A stretch of 64,000 bases of DNA from positions 28,665 to 92,664 of the forward strand of contig DATGLK010000028.1 of the NCBI GenBank assembly GCA_035294265.1, written 5' to 3'. The notes beneath the pieces are model-generated. The model saw only the letters and a list, made by a program, of their open reading frames with translations, had not been told where the DNA came from and ran no database searches. The position numbers were made by a program, and so were the translations under genes. Origin of the DNA: Candidatus Binataceae bacterium (GTDB lineage: Bacteria; Desulfobacterota; Binatia; Binatales; Binataceae). Shown here in pieces: positions 37,714 to 46,364 of this stretch; position 1 is the first letter of the stretch; every line of letters begins with the position of its first letter.

Positions 37714-38204
37714 TGTCTAGCGCGTCCGGCATCTATCCCATTCCCGACATCAATCTGCCGCAGGTCTTCGGCCTGGTTGAGATTCTCGACGAGCGCGGCG
37801 GCCGTGAGGACGGCTACAAGCTGGCCCGCGACCTCAACTTCAACCTGAGCGAGTTACTCAAGGTAATGAAGGCAGCCGAGATTCTGCGGCTGGTTGACAC
37901 ACCGGGCGGCGACCTCGTGCTCCTGCCCCAGGGTAAACAGTTCCTGGAGGCCGACATCAACGAGCGCAAACTTATTCTGCGCCAGCGTCTGCGCGAGCAC
38001 GGGCTGTTCAATTACCTGGTGCGGCTGCTGGGCACCCAGGAAGAACGCTCGCTGGCCAAGGAAGTGGTGTTGGAACACCTGGCCATGCTGCTTCCCAACG
38101 AAGACCCGGAAAAACTCTTCAACACCCTGGTCAATTGGGGCCGCTTCGCCGAACTGTTCGGCTACAACAAAGACGAGGATCGCTTCTACCTGGATCAGGA
38201 ATAG
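37713..38204 (+). CDS. AAA-associated C-terminal domain protein of the ABC importer
   Basis: The 163-aa soluble protein matches the AAA_assoc_C domain that is normally fused to the C-terminus of NitT/TauT-type ATPases: a winged-helix part (LVEILDERGGREDGYKLA, LNFNLSELLKVMKAAEIL) followed by a helical part (LREHGLFNYLVRLL, WGRFAELFGYNKDEDRFYLD). Here it is a separate gene overlapping the ATPase by 1 nt. It probably binds the ATPase as a regulatory subunit. Confidence 0.88.
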   Translation: MSSASGIYPIPDINLPQVFGLVEILDERGGREDGYKLARDLNFNLSELLKVMKAAEILRLVDTPGGDLVLLPQGKQFLEADINERKLILRQRLREHGLFNYLVRLLGTQEERSLAKEVVLEHLAMLLPNEDPEKLFNTLVNWGRFAELFGYNKDEDRFYLDQE

Positions 38205-38459
38205 GGCGCCCTCGACACGGTCCGGGTGCTACGGAGCATGAGTGCTTGCCGCATATCAGGCCGAAGGTGCCCAAGAGCGCGAGCGCGGGCTTGGTCTTGA
38301 AGCCACCGTAGCGTCAGCGGGCCGCGCGGACACCGCGCTTCTTCGGATCGACTGACCAGCAGCTGCGGGTCAGAGCCCGTAACGCGCGCGAAATCCCCGC
38401 GCCACCCGATGCTCCACGATTAGCCCACGGGTAGCAGGCCTCGCGCGCTGCTCCACCGC

Positions 38460-41066
38460 CTACTCCGAGGGAGTGGTGGGCTCGCCCTTTTTGCTCAAAC
38501 TTTCGACCTTCTCCAAGCGCTCCAGCAGCTTGCGGCCTTCCGTGCGGAGCCGATCGAGTTCATCGCGCAGGCGCTGGGTTTCTTCCGCCGCCGCGCGCGA
38601 ATCACGCAACCCTGCCGCGCTCTCCTCGGCACGCCGGCGCAGGCGACCATCCAGGGTACGCTCGGCTAAGCGGTAAAGCGCCGGCAAGGCGCGCGGGTCG
38701 CCTAGATCTTCTAACGCACCCGGCAGACGCATTTGCACCGAGAAGGCGCGGTCGTCAACCAGCCCCGTCAGCAGCTCCAGAATTTCCTCGCGCCGCCCCT
38801 CGTGGGCGCGGCCGAGCTGGCCCAGCGCACCGATGGCGGCCAGCCGCTCGCGCACAGGACGGCCGTAGGCGCTACGCTCTTTGGCGATCTCAATCGCGCG
38901 CGGGTCGCGCAATTCCGCCATCGCGCTGAGGGCGTGGGCGCGAATCACGTCCAAATAGGAGTCGCGCTCCAGCGCCTGGCGCGCGATGTCGAAGGCGCGT
39001 GGATCGCGTGTTTTGGCCAAGGCCAACACCGCTTCGGCCTCGACGAAGTAGCTGTCGTCTTTATCGTGCAGGAGCTGCAAGAGCGCGTCGGCGGCCTCGG
39101 GCGCGCGAAAAGCGCCCAGCGCGCGCATCACCGCTCGTCGGGCCTTGGGTGGCGTAACCGCTACACCGTCGCGCAGGGCTGCCAAGGCCTCCGGGGTTCG
39201 GATGCGAGCCAGAGCGGCCGCGGCGGCGGCGCGCACGCCCCAGAACGGATCGTTGAGCAGGGCGTGGCGCAACGCCGCGATCGCGGCCGGACCCCCTTCA
39301 TTGCCCAACTCGGTCGCGGCCTCGGCCCGCCCGATCGCCTCGGGCGCTTTGCTCAGGATCAGCTCCAGCGCCTCGCGCCCACGCTTATGGTGCAAGGTCT
39401 TGAGCAAGTCGGCGGCGGGATCGAAACGAACCGCCTTGGGCGCGGCCGGGCAAAGGAAACTGAAGCTCTGTTCGCTCGCTGCAATCTCGATTTGATGGCG
39501 AATTTCCCCACCTTCCCCATCCATCAAAGCCACGGTGGCGCGCAGACGAAACAGCGGGGTCTTCTCCGTAACTCGTTGATTTTGCTTAACGGTGATGGTC
39601 ACCAACTTCGTCTTGTCATCATAATGGCTGGAGACTTCTAGCTCGGGATGGCCTTCTTTGTAGACCCATTGATCAAAAAAATAGTCCAGATTGCGACCGG
39701 TGGCGTCCTCGAAGGCCTTTTGCAAGTCCTGGGTGATGACGTTCTGAGCCCGATGGCGAACCGCGTAAAGCTGGAGCGCCTTGAAAAAAAGCCGATCGCC
39801 GAGCAGGCGCCGAAGCATGTGCAGCACCAAGCTGCCCTTTTCGTACAGATGGCGGTCGAACAGCTCGATTGGCGCTTGGTAGCGATTACACACGATCGGC
39901 CGGCGATAATGGTTGCTGTCCTCGGCCAGATAGCTCTCACGATCCTGCTTGAGGTTCCAAGCGAATTCGTCCGGCCCCAAATCCTCTTCGCACCACAGCG
40001 CCTCGAAGTAGGTGGCGAATCCCTCGTTGAGCCAGGCGTGGGCCCAATCGCGACAAGTTACCAGATCACCCCACCATTGATGGGCCAGTTCGTGGGCGAC
40101 AAGCGGATCACTGCTGAAGTCCAGATGGGCGCGCGCATCGTGCAGGGTATCGGCGGTTTGAGTAGTGGCCGAAATGTTTTCCATCCCGCCGAAGATAAAA
40201 TCGCTGACCGCGACCTGGGCGTACTTGGCATAGGGATAAGGGACGCCGATTCGCCGCTCGAAAAAATCGATCATTCGCGGCGTGTTACCAAAAGCGCCGC
40301 GCGCGTCCGCCTCGCGTCCAGGATGGACATAATACAGCACAGGCAGTTGGCCATGGCGCTCCGCGATCTCGACGAACTCGCCCACCGCCAGCATGATCAA
40401 GTATGCCGAATGAGGCAGCTCCTGGCGCCAATGATAAGTCTTAAGCCCCGCCGTCGGATCGTCGGTGATTTCCACCAGCGCGCCGTTGGACAAGGCAAAG
40501 AAATCGCGCGGCACGGTAACGATGACTTCGCTGCTCGCCTTGTTGTTGGGATAGTCATAGCAGGGGAACCAGAAACGGCTGTCTTCATCTTCGCCCTGGG
40601 TCCAGGCCTCGCGAGGTTTGTCGGGATAGCCCTCGTCGGGCGCCACGAAGTACAATCCTCGACGCGGGCGGGTGGTGCAATAATCGATCGCAATCTCAGC
40701 CCTCGCACCCACCGCCAGGGGCCGTGCCAGGATCACCCGCAACTTCCCATCGCGGCTCTCGAAGGGCACCGCGCTGCCGTCAATTCGAACTTCGCTAAAT
40801 GACAAATCGACCTGATCGAACTCGATCCAACTCAATTCTTCGGCCAGCACCTCGATGGTATGGGTGGCGGTGGCTGCCAGGCTCTGGGTTTTAAAATCGA
40901 GCGCCAGGCGAAGCTGAATATGGGAGACCTGCACGGCTCGATCGCGCGACCACTTGGGTTCAACGTAAGCAGGTTGAAAGGCCCGCCGACCGCCGTAGCG
41001 GGAACAAAAGGCGTGGGCATCGCCCAATTCCGCGGCCATTCGATCCAGAAACCTTGGTCTATGCAT
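38460..41066 (-). CDS. M1-family zinc aminopeptidase with HEAT-like repeats
   Basis: The 868-aa product has the M1 N-terminal beta-domain and then the catalytic domain: exopeptidase motif GGMEN at residues 293-297, HELAH at 325-329 and the third zinc ligand Glu348 (NEGF). From about residue 600 come HEAT-type repeats (for example FWGVRAAAAAALARIRTPEA, DPRAFDIARQALERDS, DPRAIEIAKERSAYG), ending in a short coiled coil of about 30 residues. No signal peptide is seen. It is monocistronic. Confidence 0.93.
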   Translation of the reverse strand: MHRPRFLDRMAAELGDAHAFCSRYGGRRAFQPAYVEPKWSRDRAVQVSHIQLRLALDFKTQSLAATATHTIEVLAEELSWIEFDQVDLSFSEVRIDGSAVPFESRDGKLRVILARPLAVGARAEIAIDYCTTRPRRGLYFVAPDEGYPDKPREAWTQGEDEDSRFWFPCYDYPNNKASSEVIVTVPRDFFALSNGALVEITDDPTAGLKTYHWRQELPHSAYLIMLAVGEFVEIAERHGQLPVLYYVHPGREADARGAFGNTPRMIDFFERRIGVPYPYAKYAQVAVSDFIFGGMENISATTQTADTLHDARAHLDFSSDPLVAHELAHQWWGDLVTCRDWAHAWLNEGFATYFEALWCEEDLGPDEFAWNLKQDRESYLAEDSNHYRRPIVCNRYQAPIELFDRHLYEKGSLVLHMLRRLLGDRLFFKALQLYAVRHRAQNVITQDLQKAFEDATGRNLDYFFDQWVYKEGHPELEVSSHYDDKTKLVTITVKQNQRVTEKTPLFRLRATVALMDGEGGEIRHQIEIAASEQSFSFLCPAAPKAVRFDPAADLLKTLHHKRGREALELILSKAPEAIGRAEAATELGNEGGPAAIAALRHALLNDPFWGVRAAAAAALARIRTPEALAALRDGVAVTPPKARRAVMRALGAFRAPEAADALLQLLHDKDDSYFVEAEAVLALAKTRDPRAFDIARQALERDSYLDVIRAHALSAMAELRDPRAIEIAKERSAYGRPVRERLAAIGALGQLGRAHEGRREEILELLTGLVDDRAFSVQMRLPGALEDLGDPRALPALYRLAERTLDGRLRRRAEESAAGLRDSRAAAEETQRLRDELDRLRTEGRKLLERLEKVESLSKKGEPTTPSE

Positions 41067-41206
41067 CTACGGTGTCGCCTGCCTTGCTCGGTTTGCCGCG
41101 AGGACGCAAGCCGTGATCGTAGAGCGGCCAGCCCCCGCCACGCAATCACGCCATGACGCGAATCGTGACCGCCCTTCGCCAGCCGCCCTTCTCCGCCCTT
41201 GGGCAA

Positions 41207-42295
41207 TCAAGCTCGCCCATACTGATAGCGCTCGTAAAGGGCCGCCCACTCGCTTTCGACTCGCGCGCGCCATGGCGGGTGATCGGAGGATTGCGCCAGC
41301 CTGGCCGGAGTCGGATGGCGCAGCAGGTAGGCCTCGATGCGCGGGCGCAAGCCGGCGGGCTCCTTCAGGCGTAACTGCGCGTAGAGTGCACCGATGGTGC
41401 GATAGGGGTCCGTCACCAACGCCTCATAGCGCACAGTGGCGACGTCGTGCGCCGGCAGCCGGTCCAGCTCTTCCCCCATGGTGCGATCCAGGTCCAATCC
41501 GATCTTCAATAACTCGTCGATCAGAACCTCGCGCGCCGGCGGCGGGGACAGCGCGTAGCGCTGCCACATGCTCTCCCACAAGCGTAAGGTCGAGGCAAAA
41601 ACGGCCCCCGGCTCGCGCACGATTCGCACAAACCGTGCGCCCTCGAATAGGCGGCGCAAGCGGGCGATGCGAAAGGAGTGGGGAGGCGATTTCAGCAGCA
41701 GTTGCCGATGCGCCCCACCGGCGTAGGCGATGGCTTTGAGAATCCAAGTCATGGTCTGGTCCCAACGACGGGCTTGCGCCGGTTTGAATCGCCCTGGGTC
41801 GCTGAGCTCGGCCACCTGGGACAGTGCGGCGGGAAATAAAAATGCCTCGTAGGGTGAGAGCGCGCCCAGGCACAGGAGCGCGAACTCTTCTTCCTGCGGC
41901 GAGTCGGGTCTGACCTCGATATCCCCGGTGGGACGAAGCATGCCGCGGGCGGAGCTGGCCGCGGCGTGCCGAGTCAACAGGAAATGCTGAGGATTGAAGC
42001 AGGCGTAGGTGCTGGGCGTGAGGAAGTTGGAATCCAGGGCGAGCAACTCGTGCAGTAAGGTGGTGCCGCTGCGCCAGTGCCCCACCAGAAACAGGGGCGG
42101 GCGCAGCTCCAGCTTCTGCAGGGCCCCCCTGTAAAGCGCCTGCTGGATCGCGCCCAGGGCTGATAGCATTCCGCCCGCCACATAACATCGCAGCTCAAGT
42201 TGCCAGCCGAGCGACGAGGGATTGCGCCGGCGCAGCCCACGCCACGCGCGCAGGTCGAAATTGAGCAGCGGACGCGACCAACTCTCGGCGCTCAC
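41207..42295 (-). CDS. Sulfotransferase-family protein
   Basis: A 362-aa PAPS-type sulfotransferase fold: 5'-phosphosulfate loop GHWRSGTTLLHELL near residue 92 and 3'-phosphate-binding FVRIVREPGAVFAS near residue 220. GTG start overlaps the stop of the upstream alkaline-phosphatase-superfamily gene by 4 nt (GTGA), so the two are coupled. A role in sulfating a lipid or glycan at the membrane is plausible but inferred. Confidence 0.88.
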   Translation of the reverse strand: MSAESWSRPLLNFDLRAWRGLRRRNPSSLGWQLELRCYVAGGMLSALGAIQQALYRGALQKLELRPPLFLVGHWRSGTTLLHELLALDSNFLTPSTYACFNPQHFLLTRHAAASSARGMLRPTGDIEVRPDSPQEEEFALLCLGALSPYEAFLFPAALSQVAELSDPGRFKPAQARRWDQTMTWILKAIAYAGGAHRQLLLKSPPHSFRIARLRRLFEGARFVRIVREPGAVFASTLRLWESMWQRYALSPPPAREVLIDELLKIGLDLDRTMGEELDRLPAHDVATVRYEALVTDPYRTIGALYAQLRLKEPAGLRPRIEAYLLRHPTPARLAQSSDHPPWRARVESEWAALYERYQYGRA

Positions 42296-44271
42296 GAGGG
42301 CGGCGCCGAGGCGTTAAGATCCAATTGTCCGCCAAAGCGTTGACGGATCGAGCCGATCAGCGCAGCCGCCACGTGGGGATAGATTAAGGCCAGGTTATCG
42401 GTTTGATCCGGGTCCTGCCGCACATCGTACAGTTGCACCCCTTGATTGGGAAAATACCACACCAAGTGGAAATTTCTCGAGGTGGCCGCGATGGTGCCAT
42501 AAGCAGGGCGGCTTTGCGGGCGAGCGCGGGCCAGATACATCGAAAAACTGGGACCCCAGGGCTGGCTCGCGCTGGCAGGCGCCAGCAACGAATGACCATC
42601 CATCCAGGTCGGCCGCGCGATGTGTAACAAGGCCAGGAGCGTCGGCGCAACATCGGACAGATCGCCGTCCTGCGTCGCGTCGAAGCCGCGCTCCTGCCCC
42701 GGCAACGACAGCAGCAGCGGAATGTGCGTCTCGGAGTACCGCAGATAGGGCGAGCTGTGGCCGTACCATCCGCCCGAGAAGCTCTCGCCGTGATCGGCGG
42801 TCACGACGACAATAACGTTGCCGCTTTGATGACGGCGCAGCCAGCTCAGGAACTCCCCCAGGTCATCGTCAACCTCGCGGATGCTTTCATCATAGCGCGC
42901 GCGCAGTTGGTCGATAGTGGGTTGCTGATCGGACGAGTAGGCCGGCCCCGGCAGATGCCGCAGATATTGGCTTTGGGTAGTGAAAGCAGACCCGCTCAGG
43001 AACAGACCGCGGTAGCGCGGATCGTTCACATAGGGTGCGTGCGGAGGATACAGATGTAGCCACAAAAAGTACGGTTCAGGGCAGCCCCCAATGAAGCTTT
43101 CAGCCCTTGCGAAGACAGTCCGGGGCTCGACCCAGCCGTGCTGATTGAAACTGCTGAACCATCTCCCGCTCAGCTTCAAAAAAAACAATGACAGGGCGTT
43201 GGCGCTGTCGAACAGCAAGCTATGGCGCAGTTGAAGCAGAAAAGTGCCGGGATAAAGCCAGTGGGTAATCGGTGGTTGGGGCAAATACGAGAATGAATCG
43301 CTCAGACCCAGGGTCAGCGGATGAGCCGCTGGATTAGTGACAATGGCGGCGGTGGTATAGCCGTGCGCGCGCAGCAACCAGGCTAGATTGCGTTTGCTCC
43401 ATCGGCGCGGGACATGGCCGTAGAGCTGAAAGACCTGGTCTGAAATCGGGTACTGGCCGGTTAGCAGCGAAGCGGTGGCCGGCGTGGTAAAATCCGAGGT
43501 ACTGGAGAAGTTGACGAAATTGTAGCTGCGCTGGGCCAGGCGCTGAAGGTTAGGTGTGGTTGGACGGCGATAACCGTACAGCGACATGTCCTGCGCGCTG
43601 AGGGCGTCCAGGCTGATTAGGATGATATTGGGTCGGGAAGGCGGATCGGCCGCGGCCGTGGAAGCATGTGGCATCGGATCGAAGCTGCGCCAGCCGTAGC
43701 CTCCGCTCAAGGCCACGACCAACAACAGCGGAATTACCCCCACCACAACTTGGGCCGAAGCATTGAGCCGGGTCAGCCGGGCAAACACCCGCCGCCATCC
43801 CCAAAGCGCACATAGCGCGATGGTTAGCGCGATTGCCGCAAGCTGCACTGCCGAACTGGCTCGCAAACCGACGATTCCATCCAGTGGGCTTAAAAATTCC
43901 AGGACGCAGATGAGGCTCATGACGGTGGCTAAAAACCCGGCGCAAGCGCCGTCTGCTCCGGCCGGCAACAGATCAAGCGCATGGCCGAGGGCAAGCAAGA
44001 TGGTCAGTAAAGCGGCCACCGTTGCCTCCAGCAGCACGATTACCAGGCCCTCCAGGGCCAGTTCCGCGATCGCGCCACGCGTGGAAAGAATAAAGGACAG
44101 CGCGTGCAACTGCTGGGTGACCAAAACGGGGAGCAAAAACAGCAGGCTCTGAACCGCAAGGTTGCGGAACAACAGCCACCACAGTTGCAATGGGGCGGCC
44201 GCGCGAAGCGGAGCGGCCACGACCTCCCCGCGGTCAGGGCTTGACCTGAGGTTCTTCTTCCTTTTGCTCAA
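42292..44271 (-). CDS. Membrane-anchored alkaline-phosphatase-superfamily enzyme (LtaS/sulfatase-like, Thr nucleophile)
   Basis: The 659-aa product has five membrane helices in the first ~195 residues, then an extracellular sulfatase-fold domain starting NIILISLDAL with metal Asp222. At the sulfatase active-site position the C-x-P-x-R consensus is replaced by T262-T-P-A-T, then SLLTG. This lacks the formylglycine Cys and fits a Thr-nucleophile phosphotransferase or phosphodiesterase (LtaS, EptA-like). ADHGES and HSSPYLRYSE carry further metal ligands. The start is uncertain: TTG 44271 overlaps the upstream gene by 38 nt, and GTG 44220 is an alternative. Confidence 0.85.
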   Translation of the reverse strand: MSKRKKNLRSSPDRGEVVAAPLRAAAPLQLWWLLFRNLAVQSLLFLLPVLVTQQLHALSFILSTRGAIAELALEGLVIVLLEATVAALLTILLALGHALDLLPAGADGACAGFLATVMSLICVLEFLSPLDGIVGLRASSAVQLAAIALTIALCALWGWRRVFARLTRLNASAQVVVGVIPLLLVVALSGGYGWRSFDPMPHASTAAADPPSRPNIILISLDALSAQDMSLYGYRRPTTPNLQRLAQRSYNFVNFSSTSDFTTPATASLLTGQYPISDQVFQLYGHVPRRWSKRNLAWLLRAHGYTTAAIVTNPAAHPLTLGLSDSFSYLPQPPITHWLYPGTFLLQLRHSLLFDSANALSLFFLKLSGRWFSSFNQHGWVEPRTVFARAESFIGGCPEPYFLWLHLYPPHAPYVNDPRYRGLFLSGSAFTTQSQYLRHLPGPAYSSDQQPTIDQLRARYDESIREVDDDLGEFLSWLRRHQSGNVIVVVTADHGESFSGGWYGHSSPYLRYSETHIPLLLSLPGQERGFDATQDGDLSDVAPTLLALLHIARPTWMDGHSLLAPASASQPWGPSFSMYLARARPQSRPAYGTIAATSRNFHLVWYFPNQGVQLYDVRQDPDQTDNLALIYPHVAAALIGSIRQRFGGQLDLNASAPPS

Positions 44272-44563
44272 TCTTTCGGACCTTTGGTCTGATGATTTTG
44301 GCGATCTCGCGGCGGCAGTAAAAAATAAAGGCTGCGATCACCGACAGCAACGGGGCCAGTAGCTGGGCCAGAAACCCACCCGCGTTGGGATCGATATAGG
44401 CCCAGCAGGTCCCGGGCCACGACAACAGCAGCCACAGCGCCCCCACCGACGTCATCGTTAGGCCGCGCACGGCGACCAGACCCGAGATCCGCAAATACCG
44501 GAGCAATAGCTGAAGTGGGGCGGGCTGTCCGCTCGCACTCTGGGGAATTTGCTTCCTCGCCAC
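44234..44563 (-). CDS. Small YIDPN membrane protein upstream of the sulfatase-like gene
   Basis: The 109-aa frame (GTG 44563; alternative ATG 44455) has a hydrophobic stretch ending in CWA, then YIDPNAGGFLAQLLAPLL, a second membrane helix and a basic tail (REIAKIIRPKVRK). YIDPG/N-containing small membrane proteins commonly precede sulfatase-like or glycosyltransferase genes. Function is unknown. It overlaps the next gene's earliest start by 38 nt. Confidence 0.7.
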   Translation of the reverse strand: MARKQIPQSASGQPAPLQLLLRYLRISGLVAVRGLTMTSVGALWLLLSWPGTCWAYIDPNAGGFLAQLLAPLLSVIAAFIFYCRREIAKIIRPKVRKIEQKEEEPQVKP

Positions 44564-44844
44564 GGTATTTTTCCACGCTTAGTTTGGCCAAGTCCGCCGT
44601 GCGGTAACCAAAGTCGCAGGCCACCCCAGCCTGAAGGCGAATGCTTTAAGACGCTAAGAGGAAATCCCCGGGCGGTCAAGGTGGGCAGACCTCGCGCTAA
44701 GCCGCTCCGGTGCTTGCCGAAAGTCTCGGCATGGCTAATGCTAGTAAAACTTCAAGGGCCTGATGCAAACAACCGCAAAATAAGGAATATGCGCCTGATT
44801 TGAGTTCAAGAGTCTCGAAGGAGAGCAGCAGCAGAGGCATTAGC

Positions 44845-45357
44845 ATGGATCAACAAGCGATCGACAACCTGATCCGGAGAATGGCTATCCTGGAACGCGA
44901 CCATCACCGCCTGACCACGGCCCATCGCCGGATGAAGCTGGGCGGCGCGGTTATCATCGCTGTCTTGGCAATCCTGGGTGTGATGGGGCAGGCGATACCA
45001 CCCCAGCCCAAAATTATCGAGGCCCAGGGTTTCGTGGTTCGCGATCTCAGCGGCGTCGTGCGCGGCGCTATCGGAATCGCCGACGATGGCTCGGTGGGAG
45101 TCAATCTAAACGATCGCCAAGGCAATGTTCGGGCCACCATGGATGTCGCGGCCCTCAACGACACCCCGGGGGTGGATCTATATGACAAAAGCGGCCATGT
45201 CCGCGCCACCCTGGCTCTGGATACTTATGGCACGCCGGGACTGGGCTTTTACGATAGCGCGGGAAAGTTGCGCATGAGCCTTGATATCCCAGCCAAGACC
45301 ACGCCGGGGCTGGGATTTTACGACAAGAGCGGCAAAGGAGCTTTCGGCATACCATGA
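44845..45357 (+). CDS. Single-pass membrane protein with YDKSGK repeats
   Basis: The 170-aa product has a cytoplasmic coiled-coil-like N-terminus (DNLIRRMAILERDHHRLTTA), a membrane helix at about residues 32-52, and an external part with repeats built on GVDLYDKSGHVRATL, GLGFYDSAGKLRMSL and GLGFYDKSGKGAF, spaced about 25 residues. Similar FYD.(S/D)G repeats occur in uncharacterised proteins. The stop overlaps the following lipoprotein start by 4 nt. Confidence 0.7.
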   Translation: MDQQAIDNLIRRMAILERDHHRLTTAHRRMKLGGAVIIAVLAILGVMGQAIPPQPKIIEAQGFVVRDLSGVVRGAIGIADDGSVGVNLNDRQGNVRATMDVAALNDTPGVDLYDKSGHVRATLALDTYGTPGLGFYDSAGKLRMSLDIPAKTTPGLGFYDKSGKGAFGIP

Positions 45358-45737
45358 GCGGCGACGACCTGCAGCATTTTCGTAACCAAAAACCGAGGCG
45401 CATCAACCTGGTAATAGCGGTACTGGCCTTGGCCGCCTGCCTGCTGTTAACGAGCTGTATAGGCGGTGGCTACGGCTACCCGGGCTTTGGCTTTGGTGGC
45501 GGCTATTCGCCTTTCTTCGGCGGCTATCCTGGCATGTGGGGTTGGGGCGAGCATCCAGGCTGGCGGGAGCATCACTTCTGGGGGGACCACGCAATGGATC
45601 ATTGGCATGGTAACTTCTTTCACGACGGCGGTTTCGGTGGTTTCCACGACGGCGGTTTCGGTGGTTTCCACGGCGGTGGTTTCCACGGCGGCGGTTTCCA
45701 CGGCGGCGGTTTCCATGGTGGTGGACACGGCCACTGA
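45354..45737 (+). CDS. Gly/His-rich repeat lipoprotein
   Basis: The 127-aa product has an N-terminal positive segment (KPRR), a hydrophobic run and lipobox LLTSC (Cys35). The middle is rich in Gly, Tyr, Phe and Trp; the C-terminus is a Gly-His-Phe tail of DGGFGGFH (x2) followed by GGGFH (x4). The many His could bind metal ions. ATGA overlap with the preceding gene suggests a two-protein envelope unit. Confidence 0.75.
   Translation: MSGDDLQHFRNQKPRRINLVIAVLALAACLLLTSCIGGGYGYPGFGFGGGYSPFFGGYPGMWGWGEHPGWREHHFWGDHAMDHWHGNFFHDGGFGGFHDGGFGGFHGGGFHGGGFHGGGFHGGGHGH
45624..45734 (+). repeat. Tandem repeat encoding the Gly/His tail
   Basis: Two 24-nt units (DGGFGGFH) are followed by four 15-nt units (GGGFH), nearly identical in DNA (GGCGGTTTCCAC core). 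The coding frame is kept, so copy-number changes would lengthen or shorten the tail in frame. Confidence 0.85.
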
Positions 45738-45890
45738 GCATCGAGCCTGAGATTGCAATCGGACGAGCTTCGCAGGCCATCAGCTTGACTTGTCCCCCCG
45801 GGCCGGCGGATTAGGGTAGAAAGACCTTCACGGGTTCGCGGTTTGCCTCCAAATCGGTAAGCCGCATGTTCACCGAAGGAGGGGAGCAGA

Positions 45891-46352
45891 GTGAGCCTCT
45901 CGCTTAACGTAAATGGCAAAACCGAGCAGATTAATGCTGCACCTGATACTCCGCTACTGTACATCCTGCGCGACGAGTTGCGGCTTAACGGGCCCCGCTT
46001 CGGCTGCGGCCTGGGCCAATGCGGCGCCTGCACCGTCCTGATCAACGGCACCCCGATGCGCTCCTGCTCGGTCCCGGTTGCGCTGGCCGAGCACCATGCG
46101 ATCACCACGCTGGAGGGATTGGGTAGCGTGGCCAAGCCGCATCCGCTCCAAGCGGCATTCATCCACGAACAGGCGGCGCAATGCGGCTACTGCATCAACG
46201 GCATGATCATGACGGCCAAGGCGCTGCTCGATCGCAACCCCCATCCCAGCGAGGCTCAGATCAAGCGCGCGCTCAATGCCAACCTGTGCCGCTGCGGCAC
46301 CCACCTGCGCATAGTCCGCGCGGTTAAGCGCGCAGCACAGGTCAGCGCTTAG
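45891..46352 (+). CDS. 2Fe-2S subunit of a molybdenum hydroxylase (IorA-like)
   Basis: The 153-aa small subunit of the xanthine oxidase family. The plant-ferredoxin-type cluster ligands are C39, C44, C47 and C59; the helical-domain cluster ligands are C98, C101, C133 and C135. GTG start has AAGGAGG upstream. The large subunit follows 12 nt later. No FAD subunit is present, as in isoquinoline 1-oxidoreductase and aldehyde oxidases that pass electrons to cytochromes. Confidence 0.93.
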   Translation: MSLSLNVNGKTEQINAAPDTPLLYILRDELRLNGPRFGCGLGQCGACTVLINGTPMRSCSVPVALAEHHAITTLEGLGSVAKPHPLQAAFIHEQAAQCGYCINGMIMTAKALLDRNPHPSEAQIKRALNANLCRCGTHLRIVRAVKRAAQVSA

Positions 46353-46364
46353 GGAGTTAGCGTC

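Noticed and set aside
45403-46162. Long minus-strand frames across the Gly/His repeat gene
   Set aside because: They are mirror frames of the repeat and the 2Fe-2S gene and have no start signals or domains.
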